64,000 nucleotides of DNA from Brachynemurus nebulosus (Eukaryota > Arthropoda > Insecta > Neuroptera > Myrmeleontidae), in contig JAPWDM010000003.1 of the NCBI GenBank assembly GCA_035578155.1, positions 19,556,916-19,620,915 of the forward strand. Reading direction: 5' to 3'. The translations under genes were made by a program, and so were the position numbers. Numbering within the stretch: position 1 is the first letter of the stretch; the number at the start of each line of letters is the position of its first letter. The notes beneath the pieces are model-generated. The model saw only the letters and a program-made list of their open reading frames with translations, was not told the origin of the DNA and made no database searches. Shown here one piece after another: positions 12,048 to 24,619 of the stretch.

Positions 12048-12964
12048 GGAGAGATTGGGGTCAAGTGGCCAGTGGAGGTAAAGTGGTTATTGGCCTTTAC
12101 TCGCCGGAGACTACTCCAATCTTTAAGCGAAGCTGAATACTAGCTTGCAGACAAGCCATTAGTATTCTATTAAAACGTCAATGATCGGTTCCCTAGATTG
12201 TATGAATTATAATAATTTTTCTGAATTTTCAAATGTTGATGTAAAGTAAGTTTTAAGTTGTATTCTCATTATTTTATTATTAATTATGAATACAATTTTT
12301 TAATTGGGATAGCTAAAAGCTCTGCCTATAATTACCTTTAAAATAATAAAGTTATCGATGAATCAGAAAATTCTTTTTTGAAATTAATTTTAGTTTGCCG
12401 AAATGGCATCTAATAGGGTAAGGTGACCAGGCTTATAACGGGGCAACGTGGTCAGTGCCTCCAATCGCTGCTCAAATTGAATTCTTAGAATATTTTAACA
12501 TATATTAAATTCAGAACATTTATTTAGTTCTTTATATTTTATAAGCAAAAGAATTGCCTGAAATCAGTTTTTAGGGTTCCGAGAAAAAATGCGAAAAAGG
12601 AACCCTTTTGATGAGACTTCATTGTCCGTCCGTCCGTTCGTTCGTTGATACATAATAATTAATGATACAAACATAGTTTGATTTTATATATAAACATGTT
12701 TATTACTTCAAGGTTTCTTTTTGAGTTAAAATGAGTACCCCTGGCCACTTTACCCAACACAGTGGGGTAAACTGGTCACTTTGCACATGTTGCGAAAAAC
12801 AAATATTGCAAAAATACCTTTCAAGATATTGTTGATATATTGATGGTTATTGGTTCTGTACTAAAGCAACTATATGCTAAATACTTATTAAACTGTATTG
12901 CTCTTCAAATAAATAAACTAAACAATATTTTGTCTTAGAGTGGCCACTTTACCCCAGTCTCCCC
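12048..12964. mobile_element. GGGGAGA-type TA element, keyword GGTAAAGTGGCC
   Basis: The left end GGAGAGATTGGGGTCAAG and right end CTTTACCCCAGTCTCCCC are flanked by TA. Words of the GGTAAAGTGG / CCACTTTACCC type recur at both ends and internally (near 12075, 12418, 12750, 12945). It also carries GGGTTCCGAG...GGAACCC followed by TGTCCGTCCGTCCG, a motif common in insect repeats. A second copy of the same family is at 40807-45033. No transposase is present. Confidence 0.85.
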
Positions 12965-13050
12965 TACATTATTATTAAAGATTTCAAATATGTTTTACTA
13001 AAAATTTAATAGATTAGAGCGTTACTTTATAGTATTGCATATTTGATATT

Positions 13051-13215
13051 AGTAAATAAAACAATTTACTTTACAAAATACCACTTTTATTGAACATAAA
13101 ACTCATGTTTCTTATGACGTTTTAGAATGGTCATATTGACCGAAACATATCATAGATTGAGGTTTTTATATTCAATGAAAGTGGTATTTTGCAAAGTAGA
13201 GTGTTTTTATTTACT
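13051..13215. repeat. Hairpin-forming inverted repeat, MITE-like
   Basis: The left arm AGTAAATAAAACAATTTACT...CAAAATACCACTTT pairs with a right arm that reads in reverse AGTAAATAAAAACACTCTAC...CAAAATACCACTTT. The arms are about 55 bases with several mismatches around a ~55-base centre. Likely a short MITE; target duplication not clear. Confidence 0.65.
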
Positions 13216-14689
13216 ACTATGTTTTACTAAGTTTTTAGAAAAATTCACAGGCTGCAGCCCGTACCTTTTATGAATTCGATAATAGCTTATGGGGATGTGT
13301 TGGAAACGTTACAATTTTTCTGGATCAGTAGAACCCTAAAAAATTTTACCCCTTTTGAATTTCAATCCATTTTTATAGACAAGACATGGAAAAAAAACGG
13401 CGAATTTTCAATATCTTTCTTTGAAGCTTACAATATTTTATTTTTTTCTGAACTATTGTAATTTTAAGTTTCAATAACTCAGAAAATGTGTTTTATTTAA
13501 AATTTTGTTTGATTTTCTAAGTTCTGACCACCCGTTGAAGCTGTGAGCTGTGCGCTGCAAAAGATGTTTTTTTGTGGATGTCGACCTTAACACGATGTAT
13601 AAAGTACATCGTCATCGGGCAGAAGGAATATAAATTTTTCTGAATATTTAAAGGTGGAAAACGTTTCAAATCGATCGCATATAAGGCTTCTTTAGAAAAA
13701 ATTATTGAAAATATGTCTTTGTCTAACCCTAAATAACTCTTTAACAAATAAACTTAGCTGATGTTATTACCTGTTGCAATTTTTAACAAACAAGATTAAT
13801 CCTTTTAAAATTCTCGAATCCTCCGAAATCCATACAACAAGTTTCTCAATTAATTCTCTGCTTTTTATTACAAAACTCTATCGACACTTATAAAATAAGT
13901 AAATAAAATACAAATGTAATTTTCGATAAAATAGCTATCTCGTGATTTCCAAGCATTTTCAACTCGAAAAAACTTTTGTTCCACGAAAAACAAATTCGGT
14001 TCACATTCACAAACGAGTATTACATACCATTTTTGTGATAACACCGAACGGCGCGGCGGGGTGGAATGGTTTTGTTGATAATTTATCGGTATTGTTCACA
14101 AAACATATATTATACCATAAACAAAACTAAAATTGTCGTGATTATCTTATATATGAAATTTTTTACCATTTTTTTCCTACATTTATTAAACCGACTTTAG
14201 CTAAAAAAAGTAAATGAATCGTTCTATAGAGAAGAACATGCAATATTACGTCAGACAAAGTACAATAAATTTTCCAAAGATATAAATAAAAATGAATAAA
14301 TTAAAATAGATTGGTACGCTACTGATTTTTTAGGTTAAGGGAAATATTAAATATTGTATTGAAAAGCTTTAATAGTGTATTTATTATTGTTAACATCTTG
14401 AAAATAGTTTATTTCTATGGAAAAATGTAAGGTGATGTCTTGTAAGTTACAACAAATATTAACACTTTAATGGCCGTATTTATCATTTCAACCATATTTG
14501 TTAGTTTATATTAGTAATAACCGGCAAATATTAATAATTCTCAATTAATTACACTGAACGTAACATGCATGCTAATGCATAAATATTTACGAGAAATAAA
14601 TAATTTATAAAATTTAATGAGTGTGAAATAGGTAATTAATTGTAAAATAGAAAATAAAATTTTCATAAATTATACTTATTATATTTTAT
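13216..14689. other. AT-rich stretch, no gene seen
   Basis: AT-rich DNA; a small GC pocket at 14045-14070 (GGCGCGGCGGGGTGG) stands out but has no associated frame or repeat that I can support. Confidence 0.5.
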
Positions 14690-14910
14690 TTTTAGGGTTT
14701 CGAAAAAATAAATTTCGGAACTCTTATGAATTTGTCATGCCTATCTGTGTGTCTGTCACACCCCCATAACTTCTATCGGTCTATAAAAATGAAATTTTGC
14801 ATGTATACGCTGGATATCTTGAGGTATTTTGCCGGATTGGAATGTAGGAATAAAAATCTTTTTCATGTACGACATCGTATTGGTATCGTGTTCAGACTAA
14901 TTTCAAAATG
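14690..14910 (+). repeat. Insect 'GGGTTTCG..GGAACTC..CTGTCTGTC' type repeat
   Basis: Reads AGGGTTTCGAAAAAATAAAT, CGGAACTCTTATGAATT, then CTATCTGTGTGTCTGTCACA. The same layout (broken GGGTTCC, broken GGAACCC, then GTCTGTC or GTCCGTC) occurs inside the 12048 and 40807 elements and widely in insect genomes. The parent element is not identified. Confidence 0.55.
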
Positions 14911-15284
14911 AAGTTGACCCTAATTTTACAATTTTTCCTTTTGTGGAATTAAAGTATAATTATGGACTCCAAAGTGACCGCTGGTTGCTTATTGATAATT
15001 TTTAAATTATTGATTCAAAAAAGTCTCAGTGGCTGGAGTCTTTCATAACTTCCAGGATAATAATATATAGGAGCCTTTGAGTGTATTTTTAGTTTGTTAT
15101 GAAAAAAATAGATAAATATATTCGACAATATTAATTGCACATATGTAACTAGAGAGTCAATTTCATGAAAACTTAATACGAGTACGTGGAATTATCTAAT
15201 TAGTGACATTGGTAGTAAAGATGAGGAAAGGACTGTCAAATCTATTAAGCTATTTTTATAATAAATCATTAAAAAATAGTTATT

Positions 15285-15468
15285 TTCGATACATATGCGT
15301 AAAGAGAGGTGTTCTAGTAGGCTTAAATTGGGGCACGAGTCTAAGGGACTGACGCATACACAACGAGATCGAGTGCGCTATATACCCCCTTGCGTATGCG
15401 TCAGTCCCTTAGACTCGTGCCCCAATTTAAGCCTACTAGAACACCTCTCTTTACGCATATGTATCGAA
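15285..15468. repeat. Perfect 75-bp inverted repeat (hairpin), 34-base loop
   Basis: Left arm 15285-15359 and right arm 15394-15468 are exact reverse complements over 75 bases (I checked every block: GGTGTTCTAGTAGGC, TTAAATTGGGGCACGAG, TCTAAGGGACTGACGCATAC). The loop is 15360-15393. Perfect arms of this length are otherwise absent from the window, so the structure is young, selected or recently corrected. The overlapping frames on both strands are shadows of the palindrome. It could be a MITE or a hairpin RNA source; no clear target duplication flanks it. Confidence 0.9.
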
Positions 15469-15531
15469 CATAATTTTTGATAACGACGGCTTCTAAAGTT
15501 TAGTAGAGAGAAAAAAATTGATTATTATTAA

Positions 15532-15992
15532 CACTTTCAGTTCCATGGCTTCGGCATCCGAAACCAAACAAAACATCCCCAGAGGCCGACCGCGATCAAT
15601 GATTAATTGATTAGTTGGTTACGCATTATGTTTGCGATGTTTATCATCATTATACATCACACGGATGTGTTCCTACTCACACAAATACATACCAACACAC
15701 ACTACTTTTTTGGTTTCTATGTATAAAAAATTTTAAGATAAACAAAAAATACATAAAAAATATAATTTATTAATTTATATTTTTAAATAATATTGATTTG
15801 AATGTCAGTGTATATGTAGTATGTATGTATCACGTACGTATGTTTACAATTTTACACATACATGTTGAACTGTGTTGAATCTATTCAGTGTTTGAATAAT
15901 TTCATTTTATGTATTTGTTTATATAAAGTTTTTTTTTAAATATTGCCGGCTTCCGGGGAAGTTTACTATGAAAGTGCTCGGGCCTCACAGTG
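15532..15992. mobile_element. TTAA-flanked element (CACTKTSAG ends), piggyBac-like
   Basis: TTAA (15528-15531) precedes CACTTTCAGTTCCATGG and the far end reads GGGCCTCACAGTG then TTAA (15993-15996), giving short imperfect inverted ends. GC-rich words CGGCATCCG / CGGCTTCCGG lie near the two ends. A small frame from the ATG at 15544 (MASASETKQ...PRGRPRS) falls inside and is treated as chance. There is no transposase. Confidence 0.65.
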
Positions 15993-15996
15993 TTAA

Positions 15997-17179
15997 GTAA
16001 TTTTAGAAAATAGTAGGGTTAATTTTATTTTATAATGTTATATGAAGAAAAAAAATTTTTATTAATTTGTAGATCGTTTTTATTTTTTTTTTTATTAATT
16101 TGTTGATCGTTTCCATGTTTAATTTGAATATAATTATCATTGACAAATGAATATCATTATTTTCTCGCATAATTTTAGCTACTTTCACGCACAGTTGTAC
16201 TTTCGTGCACAGTTACTGTCGTTTGTTTTTTTTATAATGATATGAAAACTGCTCTTTACACCCACTGCACAGCGTTCGAATATTGAACTTTAGAAGCGGG
16301 TGTTATAAAAAATATATAATACTTAAATTTTATTTCGCCAGCTACGAAAGACTATGAAAGGCGACTGTGGGGCCCTGGTTTGATACGTGCCCAGTACACA
16401 CTTGATGAATTTTTTTTTTTATATTGCTGCAATGATAATAATTAAAAATGACTACCATAGTTGATTTTTTGTATATTCATTGGTTTTATTGTTATTGTAG
16501 ACTTAATTCATCTCTGTTGTTTATTTATTAAATTATCCAGCTTTAATGTTTAATGTTCAAATGTTTAATGAGCATTCATTTTTTAGCTTTAAAAATTAGT
16601 GCTTTTGATTATAGCATATAAACTTGATATTAATTTTTAATTACTTTTTTTTAAAATATTGTTAGTGAAAAATTAAATAGGGTCTATTTTAAGATAAAAA
16701 TGTCATTACAAAATAAATGATAAATTACAGTTTTAAAGTAGTGCAGGAAGCCCATCGTTGAGGAAAATGCATTATAATATTGCAAGGCTCATAATTATAT
16801 TCCTATGGGGGGAGGGGGGACTATGAAAATTTCATTATATTCCAATAAAAAATGACGCCATAAATCTAAAATTTTGTACAGTAAACAGGTAAATCTATTG
16901 AAACATGTGTACAAGATTTCAAAGCAATTAGATGAATAATTATTATTGAAAAAAATAATAATTCTTGGAATAAATAAATTATTAAGGCATATTCTATCAA
17001 AATCTGAAAAGGTTCCGTTAAATATAGCAAGAGATTCAAAAATAAAATAAGCATACATAATTTAGAAGATGGCAGTTCAGCACAAAAAAATTTTCGAAAA
17101 GAGCAGATTTTATTTTGATTTAAGAACTCAACATTTTCAACCTTTAAAGAGACAACTTTTTAACAATGTTTTTCTCGCT
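15997..17179. other. AT-rich stretch, no gene seen
   Basis: AT-rich with homopolymer runs. The segment 16370-16420 ends ACACACTTGATGAA plus a T-run; a similar ending (ACACACTTGACGAA plus a T-run) closes the insert at 44790, so a shared repeat terminus is likely. Nothing else is supportable. Confidence 0.5.
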
Positions 17180-17700
17180 TTTATTTACATAATGAATTAA
17201 GTGGTTTGAAAACCACGTAAATAAAACGACATAAAATGATGATACCTACTGGAAATAAATTGTAAGTTTTCGAAGTCGTTTTTTTTCTGTTTTACCAAAA
17301 TTAGGCATATACGGCTACTAGAAAAGAACTTCTGCCGGTTCAGAACTTTAAAATAAGGTAAATAGGACCACTACAAAAGTTGGATCATTTACTCTTATTC
17401 AATCAATCACCCTACTACAAATCACTCCCATAAAGCTTGATTTGAGAATTTTTGTTAAACGTTATGACGTCATCAAGTTTACTAAAATTTTTTAGTAGGT
17501 ACCTTAAAATTCGTTAATGGAACGATAGAATAATAAAACGGAAAGAGAATTACTGGTTTTCAAAGTCTTGCTTTTAAATGCTAACTTAGGTACATTTTTA
17601 GTGAATTTCTAGATTGAATTTTCAACTATTTTAAAATTCGTAATGTTAGAAAATGAAGCTTTTAAAAAATGTGACCCCCTCCTAGTTTGATCCATCCCTG
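17180..17700 (-). repeat. Dispersed repeat with TGACGTCA palindrome
   Basis: On the minus strand it contains AAACTTGATGACGTCATAAC, CAAGCTTTATGGGAGTGA, TAGGGTGATTGATTGAAT and CGACTTCGAAAACTTACAAT. The same block order is found at 38030-38460 and 53742-54270. Perfect TGACGTCA sits at 17465-17472. The family is not identified. Confidence 0.6.
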
Positions 17701-19040
17701 CTGACATAAGAGGAATGAATGAATAGTCGTGTAGTCGTACTGTTCGGACCGGAACTTAAAAAAGTCTAATCAATATATCTGTTTAATACAGAGTAAAATA
17801 TCTACAAAAATAAAAAAAGTTTACTTCCCGATGTTGTGGTATTATAAGTAAACATATTTACCAGGTATATAAATAAATTTTTAAACCGGTTGAATTAAAA
17901 ACCGGATATCGTCAAGTTGGAAAAAGTAAACGAAAAAGAAAATGGATATAATAATATTGGATGTTTTTATTTATACCAATATAATTCATCATATTTTTTT
18001 GGCGGTGGGGTAAGATACTTTTAAATAATTAAGAGAGGCAAAAGTGCCCGGAGTGAATTTTAATTTTTCGTTAATAAATTATTATAAAATAGATTGCTCA
18101 ATTATGGGGTATGAAGAAAAAAATAATAATTAAAATTTTTTTGATGAAACAGAAAAAAAAATTAGGAACTAATTTTTTGAAAAATATTTTTTTTATTAAT
18201 AATTAAAATAATTAATTTACCAGCGGAAGTACGAACGGAATTTCTACATTTTTTTTTTTTAAATTAAAAAATGATTAAAAAAGATGGAAAAATGTGGGTG
18301 AAAAATAATTTTTACGTGAAGTAACGTCGCCGTCGTGGTAAAGAGAAAAAAAATAAAAATTATACCAAAGTTTAATTTTTATAAGTCAATTTAATATTCA
18401 GTACTCGTTTCCAAGTTGAAGGAATGAGATACCATTACTGTTCCTTTATTATTTACCATCTTTCTCATCGTCGCGGCGCTATTCTACGGACGCGACGTAG
18501 CGACCGACGTTCATTGCAGTACATGCGACGATGTCTTTGTGTAACGTCTTCAAAATCATTAAACTAGATCGTATAACTACTACTGTTTCTTTTGCCTTTT
18601 TTTTAATTTCTCTACTTTATTTGCAACAAAGATTAATGCATTTAAATGAGTGTAATTATTAATTTTACACTGAATTCATATTTATATTCTAACATTTCAT
18701 CTATACGTCGCGTGGTCGGCTAATTATATTTCCGACCATGCACCATCACCATCCCCATTCCCGTCCCTTTACACTTATAATAATTATTTTTTATAGTCTT
18801 AAAGTGAAAAATGTGCGGTTAGAATATAGATAAAAGTTTTTTTTTTCAATTAATTTTTTTTCTCTGAACATAATTTTTATGAATTATAACATCGTAAACG
18901 GGTTAAGGAAGGAGTTCACGCCAGAAACGGTTAATAAACTAATTTTTTTCGAATCTCGTTTTTTGTTTGTATTTTGTTCTGTGATTCTTTACAAACACGG
19001 TGATATATAAAACATGGCCAAAAAAAAATTTTTTTCAAGT
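17701..19040. other. AT-rich stretch with a CpG-rich pocket
   Basis: Mostly AT-rich. A CpG-dense pocket at 18465-18535 (CGTCGCGGCGCTATT, GGACGCGACGTAGCGACCG) contrasts with its surroundings. I find no frame or splice-site pair that supports an exon. It may be the decayed end of an element or a regulatory island. Confidence 0.4.
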
Positions 19041-19773
19041 AGAAAAATATTTATTTGTGAGCCGCTGCAAACCCAAGTTGTTGCTCCTTTGCAGACAACG
19101 CTCGCAACTCCCCCTCGCGATTTGATCAGTAATATTTAGTTCTGCTGTGTACATGAGTTATGGTATGCACTGAGATAATGTTCTTTTATTTGTATGCCTT
19201 TGTAGACGTATTTTCTCAAAGTTTCTTTGTTTTTGTCAATATCTGCTTTGTATGTCATTTTACCGTTTCCAGAAAGTTGTGTTTTTCCCGACAAGGAAAA
19301 TCATATCTCAAGTTCTAGAAAAGATAGAGACTTAATTTTTTTAAATTTTGTTCATAAACATATTGCGCATAAAGTGGATTATGCTTTTTCCATTTGAACA
19401 ATAGTAACAATTTTTTAAAAAAAGAATTTTTAATAAAAAATTGGGTTTTATAATTTTTAGAAGTTTGGGATTACAATTTTATAGTTAATTTTTAAAATTA
19501 CCTGAAACCCATACTCAGCTTTATGGACAGGTCCTTTAGGAATAAAATAATGAAAAAATATTTAAAAAATATTCATTACTTTTTGAGATATGGCGTCGTT
19601 GTAAACACTTAAAAACTTGTAAAAAAAGGGCCACCTCCCCCCACAGGAAAGAGTAATGAATGTTTCAAAAACAACATTTTCCATTTGAAACCCTTCCTAA
19701 TTTGAAAAAAATTTCAACAAGCAAAATAATCATAAATTAAAAAGTTTCTTTTTTATTTGAACTCCCCCTTTAA
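19041..19773 (+). repeat. ~730-bp dispersed repeat, copy A
   Basis: Starts AGAAAAATATTTATTTGTGA, includes GCCGCTGC, TTGCTCCTTTGCAGACAA, GATTTGATCAGTAATATTTA, ATTGCGCATAAAGTGGA, CTCAGCTTTATGGACAGG and ends near GAACTCCCCCTTTAA. The whole order recurs in reverse at 32588-33311. No inverted ends and no coding frame are visible, so the element class is unknown. Confidence 0.8.
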
Positions 19774-20464
19774 TTATTTAATCAATGATGAATCGGCATT
19801 TCATTTGAAACCGTACGCCTTTAATTTTCGATAGTGAAGCGAATATAATGAAATAATGGGTCAGATGAATTTCGAAACCGGATTCAAAGTGACCAGGTTT
19901 TTACTCAATGTACATAAATACAATATATACGTATACGTACAATAGCATGAGGATAGTTAGCCGTGTGTTCATTGGCTAATGTATGAAGTGTGGTACAAGT
20001 CTGGTTAATTAAAATACGTCTATTTGTGAGAGATCTTTCATTTACTCTGTACTGAAAGAAAATTTTAGTTATCACAACTGAAAAACTATTAAATTTTTTA
20101 GTTAAATACAGGATTAAATAAACATTTTTAGTAATCGTAAGTAAAAAAACGCCGTGAGCAGCGGGGCCCCATCACGGTAGTCGAATTTTCCCCTTCATCT
20201 TCGGTATTGAATGTCTACAAGCGAAATGTGATTGAAAGTCTAAAACCGAATTGTCATTCTGTTGGTTTCAAAACTGGTGATGAGTGTTCGGCTGATCGAG
20301 GCTTTAAAAAAAGGTTTTAAGTATTTAAGAGCTGTATCTCAGTAAATTTCAATTTTGCGCCGAAAACAGGTAGCAGAAAAAAAGCCAACACAATTCGTAC
20401 GAGGACATTCCTGCCCATGTTTATCCGCTAATTGCCTTTATGTTTTAGTTTTAAATATTAATAC
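19774..20464. other. AT-rich stretch, no gene seen
   Basis: No gene, no element ends and no tandem structure that I can support. Confidence 0.45.
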
Positions 20465-20950
20465 CCCTGTCGCAGCATCTGCATAACATAGCGAATTTCC
20501 AAATTTTGGGGACTGGCGGATCTCATCTAAGAACTGTACCTATTTAAAATAGTTTAGCTTTCTAAGAGTAAAAGATTTTTTAAAATCGGCTGGGTAATTA
20601 GTTTTGATATTTTTGGAACCCAAGAACCCGAACGGACTTTGTGCAGCATAGTTGTATCCATCTAAAATAATTTAGTTCTCTAACAGTGAAAAAATTTTCA
20701 AAATCGGTCGGTTAGTTTATTTTTTACAATAATGGGAACAGTAAACCCTGGCGGAAATCATACAACATAACCTTTATTCATCTAAAATAATTTTAGTAAA
20801 AAGTTTATCCTAACAGTAAAAAACGGGTCCTAGGGATCTCATATAACTTATGGTAGTTCGTAAGGTTCTTGTGGACATCATTTAATTACTTAATGAATTC
20901 AAATACTTTAACTTACTAACGGTGAAAAAATTTTCAAAATTTTCGACATT
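20465..20950 (+). repeat. Degenerate ~125-bp tandem repeat
   Basis: Near-repeats of the block CTAAAATAATTTAG, then TCTAACAGTGAAAAAATTT, then CAAAATCGGTCGG occur around 20550, 20680, 20810 and 20915. The left edge starts with CGCAGCATCTGCATAACATA, a fragment of the family at 10155, 44221 and 55081. This looks like the phase-repeated part of an insect repeat rather than a satellite. Confidence 0.55.
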
Positions 20951-21249
20951 CGCTAAAAAAATCGTTGAAAAATATTTGATATGTTTCGATCAATTAATGG
21001 TCAACATCAGCAAATAAAAGTTACTAAAATCGAAGAAAAGAATGAGTTATTTGTCCGTAGAAATTAAAATACAAATTCTGAAAACGAGCAAAGAAATATT
21101 GAAAAAACTAGATCGGCAAAACATTCTGACAAATAACACTACCCAACTAATACTTGCCAATTTGAATGAAACTTAACATACTTATTAAACAGCGAAAAAT
21201 ATTAAATACGTGTTTTTTTATTTCGGCTAAATACGCTTTTTAGGGGTAG

Positions 21250-22085
21250 AAAACACCATTCAACCTCTGTAGATGAAAACAGTTATAGCTAAATATTTTT
21301 GAAACGGCATATTTTTTGAAAAAAGGGCTGAGTACCAAATTTGTAGAATTTAAAGCGATGCACTTGATAGTGACCCTGAAATCGATTTTCAAGGTCAGTT
21401 GAAAATGATTAGCCATTGCCGAACTTTGACCATATCCTGTACCTATAAGCAGTAATTTCATGTATTGACTCAATCTATCTTCAAAATTGATTTGTTGCGT
21501 TATTTTTCTAAAATAAAAAAAATAAAAACCTGACGAAATGAAAAAATAGGCGCAAATTTATAGAAAAAATTAGAAGAAAACATTTTTGTAAGTAATTTTA
21601 GAAGTTAAGAAAAGATTTAATATCACTCCAATTGTAAGTTAGACATTAACTTTATGTTATATTAGAAATTTTCAAAATTTTTTAAAATTTTTATTGCTAC
21701 TCTATAGTTATCATATTAGGAATTCAATTCAACATATGATTAACTATTATTTTTCCGATTGCGATTGAGCAAGTATTTTTCAAAATTACTTCTTGATCAC
21801 TTATTTTCTATCTTGCATGTGAAATTCGTTCGAATATACTTTGAACCATTTAGGGATGAAAAGTAAATTACTCCTTTTGAAAAATATTAAATGATTTTCA
21901 AATGACTTTGGAAATTGACCTCAAGGTCAACTTCAAAGTCAAGTGCATCACGAGAGTCAAGTGCTTCAAGATCATCAAGTGCATCACTTTGAACTCTATA
22001 ACTTTGGTCCTAAGCACTTTTTTCAGAAAATATATCGTACCATAATCCACTTCTATGTTGATTCCTGGTCTCTTTTCCTGCGTTT
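21250..22085. repeat. Inverted repeat pair around AAGTGCATCAC blocks
   Basis: 21300-21440 (TTTTTTGAAAAAAGGGCTGA, GCGATGCACTTGAT, TTCAAGGTCAG) is matched in reverse by 21905-22035 (CAAGTGCATCACTTTGAA, AAGCACTTTTTTCAGAAAA). The right arm also repeats TCAAGTGCATCAC and TCAAGTGCTTCA locally. It may be a foldback element or two inverted insertions. Confidence 0.5.
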
Positions 22086-22089
22086 CTAA

Positions 22090-23990
22090 TATTTATGTCA
22101 ATAAAAAATGTGCTACCGTAGACAAGGATGAATAGGTACGCATTCCGACTTCACACCGTATTTTTTTGTATTTATTTTATGAGTACCTAATCTTTAATAT
22201 ATTAAAAATTTACGCGAAGATGGTCACTTTATCAGCAGTATCCAAAAAAATTTAAAAATATCGGTGGTTTTTGAAAAATTAACAAAAATCGTATAATTTC
22301 TTCTCTATGAAAAATTGGGGTCAAAAGAGACGAGAAAAGAGTAAATGGGGACAACCCGTAGGGTCGACCAAAATTGAAATTCTAATATAAAATAATTTCG
22401 AACTTTTTGTATTTATACATTCAAAAAAGAAATAATAGGTACTTGATGATTTTCTGTAAAAATAAACGTAGAATCTAAAATAAAGTTTATATACTCCTGT
22501 CGTTTACCCCTAAGTTTATATTCCTCCTATTCTTATTTTAGTTCAAAAAATAATTTTTCAAAAGACTAAGACATAATAATTAATAACAGTGAGATTCTAC
22601 GTCCATTTTCAGACTTTTGTTTATTAAATTGCGTAAAAGCTAGTAAATGCAATAACAGATATGATGAATTTATAAGGATTTTCTTGTACTACAAAATCTT
22701 AAAAATATGGAAACGCGTACTTTTTTTTCGTTAATTGTGTTTTATTCTTTTGCACAAAATTTTAAAAATACTTTATTTTCTTAAGAAAGGGAGGCAACTT
22801 TAGTCACAGATATGCCTATGAACAGTTTTTGGTAATCCGGGAAAAACGAAAACACTTTTTAAAATTTTTTTATTGTTAAAATCGAAATGTTCTTTTAAAG
22901 AGGGTTAAAATTGCCATATTTTATATTAAAATTTTAACACAATCACTCCCTAATTAACGAGCCTTACTTAATATTAGCAAATTGAGAAAAAACACGTCAA
23001 TTAGATTTTTTTACACAGATTTTATTTGTTATATAATTCAAAAGGATATTTTAAAAATGTGTATGAATGGCTTTCATTAAATAAATTTCAATATATTTTC
23101 CATTTATTTTAACAGTGGAATGTCCTTATTAGTGGCTATACTTTCGGCTTGGAGCGAATTAGACGAAGATTTTCTTCTAAAACCAAATTTAATAATTAAT
23201 TAAAGAAATAAAAAAAAATTTGTGGATTTCCTACCGTTCAAATATAATCTTTATTGTATGTAAAAATGTTATTACATTTTTTCAAAAAACTGTAAGTAAA
23301 TTGTAAAATTTTCTTTACAAATATGTTAAAATAGAGAAATGTTTCCTTTTTAATTTATTTTTAACTCTTTTTAAATGATTCACTTTAAAATTTTTTAATA
23401 TTTCTTAATCGAAATTTCATAAAAGAATGTGTCAAAATTTAAAAAAATTTTTCTTTGTTAAAAAAAAAAAAATTGAATGTGCAAAATTATTTAATATTAG
23501 AATGCTCTGATTATACAATTCTAATCATAACTGTATTGTCAATTGGATAAAAAATTACGTAAAAATATTATTGTTTGAATATGATTTAACGTAATTTTTA
23601 TACGATTGAAGCAAACTCTTATTAATTTTAGGAAGGTGTAAATATAATCTAAATTCTGATCATATCACATAACAGATATCGTCGGGATTTTTTTTGTAAA
23701 AAAAAATGGAACAGAGATACATTATAAAAACATTTAACTGACAGAGAAATAGAATATAGCCGAATCGTTAAATTGGATTAAAAAAATCATGACACGCTAC
23801 TTATAAAGCGGCTTTTTTCGAATTTAGCTCGCAAAAAATGAGACAGAAAAAAAAAGAATGCGAGTGCGAGTGAAATGGAGAACGACATATTTCCTAGTTT
23901 TTCTCGAAAAGTAAGTAATTTAGAGCAACGGTATAAAAACATTTTTTATGCGTTTTACCTTTTACAATGGCTTAGTGTAAAAAAAAATTT
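22090..23990. other. AT-rich stretch, no gene seen
   Basis: Very AT-rich with A and T runs; no element end or exon signal. Confidence 0.5.
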
Positions 23991-23999
23991 GAAAAATTG

Positions 24000-24165
24000 C
24001 TTAATTCTGGCAAAAAACTCATTTTGTTGACAAAAAACGCCCGGAAAACCTACTTCTGGGCATCCGACGTGTCTGGCTAACGAACTCATCCAACGATTTG
24101 GAAAATCGAATTCGCACACAAAATTTCATAAGCATTAAACGTTTCGTTCGAGAGTTATCGCGCGG

Positions 24166-24203
<38 letters not shown>
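24000..24203 (+). repeat. Microsatellite-tailed repeat family, 5'-truncated copy, with (TA)n
   Basis: Contains GGGCATCCGACGTGTCTGGC, GAACTCATCCAACG, CGTTTCGTTCGAGAGTTATC, then GCGCGGATACA and (TA)n at 24170-24203. The same order followed by CA/TA repeats is found at 44395-44560 and 55265-55590. Sequence past the TA tract resembles that past the 25517 tract (TTCGTATTCTAGGGACC versus TTCGTGTTCTACGGGTCC). Confidence 0.7.
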
Positions 24204-24205
<2 letters not shown>

Positions 24206-24619
24206 TTTAGTGAATATCATTTTCGTATTCTAGGGACCTCAAAACATATTTCTGATATGGTCTCGGGCTTAGGTCGCACCATGACACCTGGCGTAAAAGC
24301 TGAATTTCCAGTTTTGGAAATTCGCTAAAAAAGGACCTTCAATAGTAAACTGGAAGGCCTTTATAAAGAGATTTTTTCTTTCCAAAAAAATCCAAAATTT
24401 CTATTTTATAAATACTAAAAATCCAAAATTCCTAATTTATAAACAAACAGTGACTTTAATAACATTTTTAAATTACTTAATATGTATGTATTTCATTTGT
24501 CATAAAAGTAAGTTCACTTTTTCTTAAATTTTTTAAAATTACTATTCGCCTACTTGTATTTAGAATAAACATAATGCTTTTAAAACACATTTAACAATAG
24601 CATTCAATTCCGATGTAAA

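Noticed and set aside
12600..12650. GTCCGTCCGTCCGTTCGTTCG run as a separate microsatellite
   Set aside because: It also occurs in the sister copy at 41370-41390 and is part of the element body.
15544..15609. Small frame with an AT-hook-like PRGRPRS
   Set aside because: Only 21 codons, inside a TTAA-flanked element; likely chance.
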